Shown: piece after piece, positions 7,794 through 13,982 of the stretch | Numbering within the stretch: the first letter of the stretch is position 1 | Layout of the letters: each line of letters begins with the position of its first letter | Origin: Armatimonadetes bacterium RBG_19FT_COMBO_69_19 | GTDB lineage: Bacteria > Sysuimicrobiota > Sysuimicrobiia > Sysuimicrobiales > Kaftiobacteriaceae | Length of the DNA stretch: 17,435 bases | Direction of reading: 5' to 3' | NCBI GenBank assembly: GCA_001768125.1 | Contig: MENB01000146.1 | Location: 1 to 17,435 of the forward strand | Made by a program: the position numbers and the translations under genes | The notes under the pieces: generated by a model | Databases searched by the model: none | Told to the model about the DNA's origin: nothing | Seen by the model: only the letters and a program-made list of their open reading frames with translations

Positions 7794-8258
7794 TCAGCGT
7801 TCACTTGCGGCCGCCTCACGCCCGAGCAGCAGCGCGCTCACGCGCTGCCACACCGTGGGCCCGCTTACGGCCGGAACCGCTACGGCGGGAGACGGCACCG
7901 TCAGCGCGGCCATCTGTGCGGGAGTGGGCTGCACCATCCCGAGCCTACCTCGCGCCGCGCGCTCGATGCGCTCAGGCGACTTCAGCGCGCTGACCCCGAC
8001 GACGAGCCTGGCGTTCTCGGCCTGGAGGGAGGTGATCTCTTCGCGAAGCGTGAGGATCGCGTAGCCCGTACGGGTCGTCGCCGTGCTCTGGCTGACGTAG
8101 GCGATGGCCGGGACGACGACCAGGAGCGCCGCGACGAGGGCGCGCGTCAGGGGGGTGAAGCGGGCACGCCGCCGCCCCGCGCGGCTGCCGCGCTCGCGCG
8201 CACCCGGCTCCGGCAGCAAGACCGGGAAGATTCGTGTTCGTGCCACAACAGCCAGCAT
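7794..8258 (-). CDS. ftsL: FtsL/FtsB-like division protein (membrane helix plus coiled coil)
   Basis: Small bitopic protein of 154 residues in the usual ftsL place between rsmH and ftsI. After a basic cytoplasmic segment there is one membrane helix (about 38-55, ALVAALLVVVPAIAYV). A coiled coil follows (about 67-90, LREEITSLQAENARL) and then SPERIERAARGRLGMVQP, the conserved end of FtsL/septum-formation-initiator proteins. The last 40 residues are Ala/Pro-rich and unlike the core family. FtsL forms a complex with FtsB and FtsQ that activates FtsWI. The ATG at 8258 has GGGAG 6 nt upstream. The stop overlaps an ATG (7794) in the next frame. Sequence identity in this family is low, so the call rests on architecture, the C-terminal motif and position. 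Confidence 0.85.
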   Translation of the reverse strand: MLAVVARTRIFPVLLPEPGARERGSRAGRRRARFTPLTRALVAALLVVVPAIAYVSQSTATTRTGYAILTLREEITSLQAENARLVVGVSALKSPERIERAARGRLGMVQPTPAQMAALTVPSPAVAVPAVSGPTVWQRVSALLLGREAAASER

Positions 8259-8260
8259 CG

Positions 8261-8284
8261 CTACTCCCAGGTGACGCTCGTCAT
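8261..8284 (-). other. Possible 7-codon upstream ORF before ftsL
   Basis: ATG 8284 opens a seven-codon frame (MTSVTWE) whose TAG ends 2 nt before the ftsL ATG. A GAGG lies 5 nt before this ATG. The ftsL ribosome site (GGGAG) lies inside the frame, so translation of one could influence the other. Such short frames arise easily by chance. Confidence 0.22.
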
Positions 8285-8311
8285 CGTCGCCTCATCGACC
8301 TTGCAGGGCGG

Positions 8312-8331
8312 GGCAACCGAGGCCGGTTGCC
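8312..8331 (-). other. GC-rich intergenic hairpin upstream of ftsL
   Basis: A perfect 8-bp inverted repeat (GGCAACCG / CGGTTGCC) with a 4-nt loop lies in the 167-nt rsmH/ftsL gap. No run of T follows on either strand, so it is not a standard intrinsic terminator. It could be an RNA processing or attenuation structure within the operon transcript. The rest of the gap (8259-8425) holds one motif copy, the short upstream frame and a G-rich run near 8395-8415. Confidence 0.45.
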
Positions 8332-8341
8332 GGAGGTGCTC

Positions 8342-8350
8342 AGATGTTGC
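8342..8350 (-). repeat. Intergenic motif copy 2 (rsmH/ftsL gap)
   Basis: The minus strand reads GCAACATCT, followed by GAGC. This is the nine-base core shared with the copies at 591-605 and 9941-9955, here in a slightly different left flank (CCGCA). It lies 11 nt upstream of the intergenic hairpin. Confidence 0.4.
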
Positions 8351-8425
8351 TGCGGAGGGGATCTTCGGGGTGTGAGTGGAAGTGCGAAGTCCGACCCCGG
8401 TCCGCCCCGCCCCACATCGTTCACA

Positions 8426-9358
8426 TTATGCAGTTGTCACGATCCGTTCCGCCGCGCGGAGCTTCGCGCTTCGCGCGCGCGGGTTGCGCTGGACTTCCTC
8501 GGGGGACGGCAGTACCGGCTTCTTGGTCAGAATCCGCAGCCACTGCTTCCCCCCACACGTGCAGGCGGAGGCCCCGGGTGGGCAGGTGCACCCACGGGAG
8601 AGGCGCAGGAAGGTGTGTTTGATGGTCCGATCCTCCAGGGAGTGGAAGGTCATGGCGCAGAGTCGACCCGCCTCCCGGAGTACCTCCGCCGCATCTGGTA
8701 GAGCCTTTTCAAGGTTCAGTAGTTCGTCGTTAGTGGCGATCCGTAGCGCTTGAAAGGTCCGTGTCGCGGGGTGGATCCCCCGGGGCCACTGCCGCCGCGG
8801 GATGCTCCCCGCGACGACCTCGGCCAACGCCTGCGTCGTATGGATCGGCCGGCTCCCGGCGATCGCGCGCGCGATCCGCCGCGACCACCGCTCCTCGCCG
8901 TACCGCCAGATCAGGTCGGCCAGCTCCCGCTCGCCCAGGCGGTTGACCAGGTCCGCCGCCGTCACCGGCTGGCGCCGATCCATCCGCATGTCGAGCGGAC
9001 CGCCTTCCTGGAACGAGAACCCGCGCGTCGGGTCCGCGAACTGCATCGAGGAGGCGCCCAGGTCGAACAGCACGCCGTCCACCTGGTCGAGGCCCAGCGT
9101 CCTGAGGACCTCCTTGATCGCCGCGTAGTTCTGGCGTACGAGCACGACCGCTTCGCCGAACCGTGCCAGCCGAGCTGCCGCCGCCTCCACGGCGACCTCA
9201 TCCCGGTCGATCCCGATCAGGCGCCCGCCGGGGATGATCCGCTCGAGGATCGCCTCGGCGTGTCCGCCGCCCCCGACCGTGGCGTCCACGTAGACGCCGT
9301 CGCGCCGCGGGTTCAACCAGTGCAGTGCCTCATTCAGCAGGACCGGTGTATGCTCCAT
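8426..9358 (-). CDS. rsmH: 16S rRNA (cytosine1402-N4)-methyltransferase RsmH (MraW)
   Basis: S-adenosylmethionine-dependent enzyme that methylates N4 of C1402 in the 16S rRNA decoding region. It has 310 residues from ATG 9358; a GTG directly before it (9361) is an alternative. GGTGGGG just upstream acts as ribosome site. Visible motifs are [10 protein letters not shown] at the N-terminus, [14 protein letters not shown] (SAM site), [38 protein letters not shown] and [13 protein letters not shown]. Cysteines in the segment [14 protein letters not shown] near the end resemble the short Cys cluster of many family members. It follows mraZ by 18 nt, the standard order at the head of dcw clusters. 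Confidence 0.97.
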   Translation of the reverse strand: MEHTPVLLNEALHWLNPRRDGVYVDATVGGGGHAEAILERIIPGGRLIGIDRDEVAVEAAAARLARFGEAVVLVRQNYAAIKEVLRTLGLDQVDGVLFDLGASSMQFADPTRGFSFQEGGPLDMRMDRRQPVTAADLVNRLGERELADLIWRYGEERWSRRIARAIAGSRPIHTTQALAEVVAGSIPRRQWPRGIHPATRTFQALRIATNDELLNLEKALPDAAEVLREAGRLCAMTFHSLEDRTIKHTFLRLSRGCTCPPGASACTCGGKQWLRILTKKPVLPSPEEVQRNPRARSAKLRAAERIVTTA

Positions 9359-9376
9359 CACCCCACCGGCCCATGC

Positions 9377-9808
9377 CTAGATGCTCAAGTCTTCGAGTTC
9401 ACTCGCCAGGGCCGGTGCCTTGGCCTGGACCTCGGCGATGTAGCGCTTCCAGTTCGCGAGGCCCCAGATCTCCAGCCGGTTGCCCATCCCGACCACGACG
9501 GCCTCGCGGTCGATCTTCGCGTACTCCCGCAGGTGCTGCGGGATCGACACCCGGCCCTGCTTATCGAGCTCGATGTCCTCGGCGCTGCTCAGCATGAACC
9601 GCGCGAAATCGCGCCGGCTCACCGGCAGCGCGCGCAGCTTCTTCTCGTTCTTCGCCCACTCCGCGGGCGCATACACGGCCACGCACTCGTCGAGGCCGCG
9701 GGTCACCACCACGGTGTCCCCGAGCGCGCGCCGGAATTTGGAGGGCAGGACCACCCGCCCTTTGTCGTCCAGGGAATAGTGATGCTCTCCTCTGAACAAG
9801 CTCCCCAC
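9377..9808 (-). CDS. mraZ: Transcriptional regulator MraZ
   Basis: First gene of the dcw operon. In studied species MraZ binds repeats in its own promoter and represses the cluster. The protein has 143 residues from GTG 9808, or 140 from TTG 9799. It carries two AbrB/SpoVT-like half-domains, each with the DXXXR signature: D14-DKG-R18 and D82-KQG-R86. From TTG 9799 the protein would begin MFRGEHHYSLDDKGR, exactly the usual MraZ N-terminus. The GTG at 9806-9808 lies inside the third MraZ-type box (9802-9811). This suggests that TTG 9799 may be the true start, with GGTGG 5 nt upstream, although GTG also has a nearby GGGGA. The gene is followed 18 nt later by rsmH. Confidence 0.96.
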   Translation of the reverse strand: MGSLFRGEHHYSLDDKGRVVLPSKFRRALGDTVVVTRGLDECVAVYAPAEWAKNEKKLRALPVSRRDFARFMLSSAEDIELDKQGRVSIPQHLREYAKIDREAVVVGMGNRLEIWGLANWKRYIAEVQAKAPALASELEDLSI

Positions 9809-9831
9809 CGTTCCCCACTTTGTGCCACTTT
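9802..9831 (-). promoter_or_regulatory. Array of three MraZ-type operator repeats
   Basis: The minus strand has three consecutive 10-nt units: AAAGTGGCAC, AAAGTGGGGA and ACGGTGGGGA. They match both published MraZ patterns: TGGGN units separated by 5 nt (E. coli; units 2 and 3 exact, unit 1 TGGCA) and AAAGTG-type repeats with a 10-nt period (mollicutes). Their position directly at the mraZ start fits autoregulation of the dcw operon. Confidence 0.75.
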
Positions 9832-9870
9832 CTATTCCACCCCTGCCCCTGAACTCCTCCTGCTAGACAC

Positions 9871-9900
9871 GAAAATCCCCGAATTTCGCCCAAAATCGCC
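9871..9900 (-). promoter_or_regulatory. Three A/T tracts phased at 10 bp upstream of mraZ
   Basis: The minus strand has three adjacent 10-bp units: GGCGATTTTG, GGCGAAATTC and GGGGATTTTC. In such a GC-rich sequence, A/T tracts repeated once per helical turn are conspicuous and may bend the DNA or form an upstream promoter element for the dcw operon. No clear -35/-10 pair was identified between here and mraZ. Confidence 0.4.
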
Positions 9901-9909
9901 GGCACGCTA

Positions 9910-9963
9910 GATGCAGGGGGAGACGACGCGGTCGATGCCCAGATGTTGCGGCAGGACGGGTTC
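9910..9963 (-). other. Coding-like 18-codon tail after the flavoprotein stop
   Basis: In the frame of the flavoprotein gene, after its TAG at 9964, 18 more codons are open (EPVLPQHLGIDRVVSPCI) before the next TAG. Fifteen of them end in G or C. LGIDRVVSP resembles a segment seen in TrkA-type NAD-binding potassium channel proteins, so this may be a remnant of another gene, but the stretch is too short to be sure. The rest of the gap to mraZ holds the phased tracts and MraZ boxes. Confidence 0.2.
9941..9955 (-). repeat. Intergenic motif copy 3 (flavoprotein/mraZ gap)
   Basis: The minus strand reads CCTGCCGCAACATCT, matching the copy at 591-605 at 14 of 15 positions. It starts 8 nt after the flavoprotein stop codon and lies upstream of the mraZ control region. 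Confidence 0.5.
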
Positions 9964-11109
9964 CTAGCTGCCGAACCAGCTCAGCAGCCGCGAGCGCTCG
10001 AAGTCGATCTTCTGCTGCAGAGCCTGAGCGGAGGGCGCAGCGATGGTGAGTGCTGGCGCCGGAGAAGCCAGGAAGTGCCCCTGGACCATGGTCGCCTGGC
10101 CGCCACCGGTCTCGATGAAGCAGTGCCCGATGCCGTCGAAGGCCGCCGGCGCCGGAGCCTTGCGTAGCTCGGCAATGATCTGCGCTGCGACGACCTTCGC
10201 CTGCGATTCCGCGAAGAGGCCGGCCTTAGGCAGCGCCATGCCATTCGCGAGCGGGATCTCGTTGACGTCACCGACGGCGAAGACGCCGCTCGCCGAGGTA
10301 CGCAGCGTGGCCGGGTCGACGGCGACCCACTCCCCACGCATCTGCAGACCGCTTTCCTTCACCACCGCCGGTGGGCGGTGGGGCGGTACACCGATCACGA
10401 GGTCGGCCTCCACACGAGCACCGTCCTCGAAGACGAGCGTCGATCCCTCGAGGCGGGCCACCTTGCGGTTCGGGGTGAAGGCGATGCCCTTGGCCGCGAG
10501 CAGCCCTTCGACCTGGGCGCAGTTCTGCGGGCCGACGACTGGGAGCGACATCGGCTGAGGAGTGAAAGTCTGGATCTGCACCGCGCTCCGCGTCCCGCGA
10601 CGCCGGAAGAGATCGTCCAGCATCATCGCCGCCTCGTACGGGGCCGGCGGGCACTTGTACGGGACGCCGAGGATCGCGATGACGATGCGCCCGCCCTGGA
10701 ACTCCCGGATACGCTGGCCCAGACGCTCCGCGTCCGCCACGCCGTAGAGGTTGTAGACCGCCGGCGAGAACCCGGGCACCAAATCCGGCCGGGGCTCCGC
10801 GCCCAGGGCGATGATGAGGTAGTCGAACGGCACGGCGCCCGCATCCGTACGCACGGTGCGTCCCTGGACGTCGATGGCCTGCACCGTGGCCTGGCGGATT
10901 TCCACCGCGCTCGCCTGCAGGGCGACAAGCTGCCGCTCCCCGTCGCGCCGCGTACCGCTGCCGGTGATCATCCACAGCTTGCGCAGGCCCATCATGAACA
11001 CCGGCGCGCGCTCGATCAGCGTGACCGTGTGCTCGTGCGCCACCCCGCGGCTGAGCTCGAGCGCCGCGGTGATCCCTCCGAAGCCGCCGCCCAGGATGAC
11101 GATCTTCAC
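9964..11109 (-). CDS. FAD-dependent oxidoreductase of the sulfide:quinone oxidoreductase/flavocytochrome c type
   Basis: Flavoprotein of 381 residues from GTG 11109, which overlaps the preceding stop as GTGA. It has an N-terminal dinucleotide-binding motif (GGGFGG, 7-12), the ALGAE segment (101-105) and the FAD-contacting GDVNEIPLANGMALPKAG block (280-297). The region GVPYKCPPAPYEAAM carries Cys153, and GIGHCFIETGGGQATMVQG carries Cys330; these resemble in position the two redox cysteines of sulfide:quinone oxidoreductases, and a third cysteine is at 197. Sulfide or another sulfur species with a quinone acceptor is thus possible, but related enzymes act as NADH dehydrogenases, so the substrate is open. 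There is no signal peptide. It is probably co-transcribed with the cyclodeaminase-family gene. Confidence 0.8.
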   Translation of the reverse strand: MKIVILGGGFGGITAALELSRGVAHEHTVTLIERAPVFMMGLRKLWMITGSGTRRDGERQLVALQASAVEIRQATVQAIDVQGRTVRTDAGAVPFDYLIIALGAEPRPDLVPGFSPAVYNLYGVADAERLGQRIREFQGGRIVIAILGVPYKCPPAPYEAAMMLDDLFRRRGTRSAVQIQTFTPQPMSLPVVGPQNCAQVEGLLAAKGIAFTPNRKVARLEGSTLVFEDGARVEADLVIGVPPHRPPAVVKESGLQMRGEWVAVDPATLRTSASGVFAVGDVNEIPLANGMALPKAGLFAESQAKVVAAQIIAELRKAPAPAAFDGIGHCFIETGGGQATMVQGHFLASPAPALTIAAPSAQALQQKIDFERSRLLSWFGS

Positions 11110-12095
11110 AGCTCGATCTCCCGTCCCACCCCGCGCTCGCGGGCCCGCCGGTACACATACGCGGCGGTCGCGACGTCTTCCACCGCCATGCCGAGCGACT
11201 TGAACAGGGTGATGTCCTGCGGCGAGGTCCGGCCCGGCACCGTGCCCGCCAATACCTCACCGATCTCCCCCTTGATGTGCGACTCGTCGATCGCGCCTTC
11301 CTTCAACGGATGGAGGAGGTCCCCGGATTCCGCAAGCGCCCCCGCGCGCGAATCGACGAAGACGCGCGAGCGCGCCACCGCGTACGTGTCGAGCTCGCGC
11401 CAGTCCGGCCGGGGCGCGCCGACCGCGGTGACGTGCGCGCCCGCGGAGAGCCACCGCCCCTCGAGCACGGGGACGGGTGATGACGTCGCCGTTACGATGA
11501 GATCGGCGCCGCGCACCGCCTCCTGCGCCGTCCCGCACGCGGTGACGTGGAGGCCGCGAGCCCCCATCTCGCGCGCAAACGCGTCACGGTGCGCCGCGGT
11601 GCGCGACCAGACCCGCACCTCCCGGAGTGGTCTGACCAGGCGCAGCGCCTCCAGATGGCTGCGGGCCTGCACGCCGGATCCGAGCAGGGCGAGCGCGCCC
11701 GCCTCTGTCCGGGCCAGGGCCTTCGCCGCGGCGGCCGAGGTGGCCGCCGTGCGCATCTCCGTGATGAGGCGGCCGTCCATGATGGCCAGCAGCACCCCGG
11801 TCTCTGTGTCCCAGAGGAGGATGATTGCCATGTGCGTGGGCAGGTCGCGGTCCGCGTTGCGCGTGTAGAAGGTGACGGCTTTCGCGCCGAGGGCTTCGGC
11901 CGCGCCGCCGCGCACGTGCGCAGGCATGAGGCCGAGGTATCCACCATGCGGCTCAACGACCAGGGCCTGGCGGACCGGCTGCAGGACGGCTCCCGCGGAG
12001 AACGCGGCCAGGGCCTGTTCCATGATGCCGATCGCCGCGTCCATGGGGAGCAGCGAGGCCACCTCGGATTCCCGCAGCAGCAGCGTCACCGTCAC
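11106..12095 (-). CDS. Ornithine cyclodeaminase/mu-crystallin family NAD(P)-dependent enzyme
   Basis: Cytosolic dehydrogenase-like protein of 329 residues starting at GTG 12095. Family features are the substrate-side GAKAVTFY (Lys72), EMRTAATSAAAAKAL (Arg115), the nucleotide-binding LGSGVQARSHLEAL (138-151), VTATSSPVPVLEG and GAPRPDWRELD (Asp231). Members include ornithine cyclodeaminase, alanine dehydrogenase of the archaeal type, ketimine reductases and amino-acid synthases for siderophores. The DCPGK-type motif of classical ornithine cyclodeaminase is not seen, so an imine reductase or amino-acid dehydrogenase role is at least as likely. Its stop overlaps the start of the flavoprotein gene by 4 nt, so the two are probably coupled. 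A -35/-10 pair at 12102-12130 would start transcription at the GTG itself. Confidence 0.86.
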   Translation of the reverse strand: MTVTLLLRESEVASLLPMDAAIGIMEQALAAFSAGAVLQPVRQALVVEPHGGYLGLMPAHVRGGAAEALGAKAVTFYTRNADRDLPTHMAIILLWDTETGVLLAIMDGRLITEMRTAATSAAAAKALARTEAGALALLGSGVQARSHLEALRLVRPLREVRVWSRTAAHRDAFAREMGARGLHVTACGTAQEAVRGADLIVTATSSPVPVLEGRWLSAGAHVTAVGAPRPDWRELDTYAVARSRVFVDSRAGALAESGDLLHPLKEGAIDESHIKGEIGEVLAGTVPGRTSPQDITLFKSLGMAVEDVATAAYVYRRARERGVGREIEL

Positions 12096-12101
12096 AGCCC
12101 C

Positions 12102-12130
12102 ATCTTCGGAACGCCACCGCGGGGTGTCAA
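12102..12130 (-). promoter_or_regulatory. Predicted promoter giving a leaderless transcript
   Basis: On the minus strand a perfect TTGACA (12125-12130) is followed after 17 bp by GAAGAT (12102-12107), which matches TATAAT at three positions. With the usual 6-nt distance, transcription would begin exactly at the GTG (12095) of the cyclodeaminase-family gene, which has no good Shine-Dalgarno. The remaining part of the divergent gap (12131-12212) shows no clear promoter for the plus-strand gene, only its AAGGAG ribosome site. Confidence 0.5.
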
Positions 12131-12212
12131 GCGCAAACGCAGGCGGGCACGCACAGGAGGGTGCCTCACAACCGCGAAGAACACCGCACTTCCCCCCAGG
12201 AAGGAGCCACCC

Positions 12213-13982
12213 ATGGAGACCCTGGTCGACCTATTCGACCACGTGGTGAGCAGCAACGCGCCGGGGCGCGAGTTGCTCCGCATCCGCGAGGGCAAGGACT
12301 GGCGCGGTTACACGGTACAGGGGTTCGCTGAGGCGGTGCGGCAGACGGGGGCGCGCCTCACCCATGTCGGGGTGGGCCGGGGGGACCGCGTGGCCCTCTT
12401 CGCGGAGAACCGGCCGGAGTGGCACATCGTCGACTTCGCCTGTCACCTCGTGGGCGCCGTGCTCGTCCCGATCTACCCGTCGGTACCGGCCGCCGCGGTC
12501 ATCTACATCGTGAAGGACGCCGGGGCGAAGGTGCTGCTCGTCTCGGGACAAGAGCGGGTCAAGGCGGCCCTTCGAGCGTCAGAAGATCTGCCAGGGGTGC
12601 GCCTGCTCGCGCTCGACGCCGGACTGGGGCTCGAATCCATCGGAGACCTGTCCGCAGCAACGGCCCCTCCGCCCCACCGCACGTCTCCCACCGACCTGGC
12701 CAGTCTCATCTACACCTCCGGAACGACCGGCGAGCCCAAAGGCGTGATGCTTTCCCACGGCAATTTCGTTTCGCAGATCACCTCGATCCGCCCCCTGTAT
12801 CCGATCACCGAGGCGGATGAGGTGATGTCCTTCCTTCCCCTCTCGCATGTCTTGCAGCGGATCCTCGACTACCTCTTCCTGTACTGCGGCTGCCGGATCA
12901 CGTACGTGGAAGCCGTGGAGAAGGCGGGGCCGATGCTGCCCCTGGTCCGCCCGACGATCATGGCCTCCGTCCCGCGCGTCTACGAGCGCGCCTATGTGCA
13001 GATCATGTCCCGCGTGCAGAAGGAGCCTCGCCTCAAGCGGCTCTTCACCTGGGCGATGCGGGTGGGCCGGCGGGTGAAGGAAGCGCAGTGGCAGCGGCGG
13101 CGGCCCCCGCTGGATGCGCGCCTGCAGTACGCGGTCGCCCGGCGGCTGGTGTTCCGCAAGGTCCTGCAGCGGTTCGGCGGGCGGCTGCGTTTCACGGTGT
13201 CCGGCGGAGCCCCGCTCGCGCGGGAGATCGCGGAGTTCTTCGACATCGTCGGCCTGCCGGTCCTCAACGGGTACGGCCTCACGGAGAGCTCGCCTGTCAT
13301 CGCCGTGAACCGCCTGGAGTCCAACCGTCTCGGTTCTGTGGGCCAGCCCCCGCCCGGCGTCGAGGTGAGGATCGCGCCGGACGGCGAGATCTTCGCGCGC
13401 GGCCCGAACATCATGATGGGGTATTGGAACAAGCCCGAAGCGACCCGCGAGACGGTCGACGCGGAAGGCTGGCTGCACACCGGGGACATCGGCCGCCTCG
13501 ACGAGGAAGGCTTCCTGTACATCACCGACCGGAAGAAGGATCTACTCGTCACGGCGGGCGGGAAGAACGTCGCCCCGCAGCCCATCGAGGCGCGCCTGGC
13601 GACCAGCCCGTACATCGCGCAGGCGGTAGCGATCGGGGACAACCTGCCCTACATCACGGCGCTGATCACGCCGAACTACGAGCAGCTGCAGGCCTACTTC
13701 GAGGAGCAGAAGATCAACGGGAAGAGCAAGGAGGAGCTCGCCGCACACCCGACCACCGAAGCGCTCGTGGCCGGCGCGGTGAAGGAATTGAACCTGGACC
13801 TCGCCGCCTACGAACGCATCCGGCGGTTCACGATCCTGCCCGCAGAGTTCTCGCTCGAGTCGGGAGAGCTGACCCCGACGCTCAAGGTGAAGCGCAAGGT
13901 CGTGACCGAGCGCTATCGCCGGCAGATCGAAGAGATGTACCTGAAGACGCACCGCACCAAGGATTATGGGCTCGACGACTGA
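12213..13982 (+). CDS. AMP-forming long-chain acyl-CoA synthetase
   Basis: Activates fatty acids to acyl-CoA through an acyl-adenylate. It has 589 residues. ATG 12213 is fixed by AAGGAG 6 nt upstream. Motifs in order are the ATP-binding YTSGTTGEPKG (167-177), FLPLSHVLQR, ASVPRVYERAY, SGGAPLAREIAEFF, NGYGLTESSP, GWLHTGDIG and DRKKDLLVTAGGKNVAPQPIE. Near the C-terminus GELTPTLKVKRK carries the probable catalytic Lys558. These are the features of the long-chain FAA1/FadD15-type branch, usually peripheral to the inner membrane. The downstream acyltransferase gene overlaps its end by 17 nt, so both probably serve fatty-acid uptake or recycling into phospholipid. It is divergent from the cyclodeaminase-family gene. 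Confidence 0.95.
   Translation: METLVDLFDHVVSSNAPGRELLRIREGKDWRGYTVQGFAEAVRQTGARLTHVGVGRGDRVALFAENRPEWHIVDFACHLVGAVLVPIYPSVPAAAVIYIVKDAGAKVLLVSGQERVKAALRASEDLPGVRLLALDAGLGLESIGDLSAATAPPPHRTSPTDLASLIYTSGTTGEPKGVMLSHGNFVSQITSIRPLYPITEADEVMSFLPLSHVLQRILDYLFLYCGCRITYVEAVEKAGPMLPLVRPTIMASVPRVYERAYVQIMSRVQKEPRLKRLFTWAMRVGRRVKEAQWQRRRPPLDARLQYAVARRLVFRKVLQRFGGRLRFTVSGGAPLAREIAEFFDIVGLPVLNGYGLTESSPVIAVNRLESNRLGSVGQPPPGVEVRIAPDGEIFARGPNIMMGYWNKPEATRETVDAEGWLHTGDIGRLDEEGFLYITDRKKDLLVTAGGKNVAPQPIEARLATSPYIAQAVAIGDNLPYITALITPNYEQLQAYFEEQKINGKSKEELAAHPTTEALVAGAVKELNLDLAAYERIRRFTILPAEFSLESGELTPTLKVKRKVVTERYRRQIEEMYLKTHRTKDYGLDD

Noticed and set aside
8395..8415. G-rich run on the minus strand after rsmH, possible G-quadruplex
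   Set aside because: Only three runs of four G are present, with uneven spacing. In a genome this GC-rich that is weak evidence.
9854..9861. AGGAGGAG on the minus strand in the flavoprotein/mraZ gap
   Set aside because: It looks like a perfect ribosome site, but no usable start codon lies 5-10 nt downstream. The nearest GTG is 15 nt away and hits a stop after two codons.
9809..9963. Search for a terminator between the flavoprotein gene and mraZ
   Set aside because: No hairpin followed by a T-run was found, so I cannot say whether the dcw operon is insulated from the upstream pair.
11547..12212. N-terminal extension of the acyl-CoA synthetase frame
   Set aside because: The open frame runs upstream without a stop, but the extra residues are antisense to the cyclodeaminase-family gene. 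A good AAGGAG and the normal family N-terminus mark ATG 12213 as the start.
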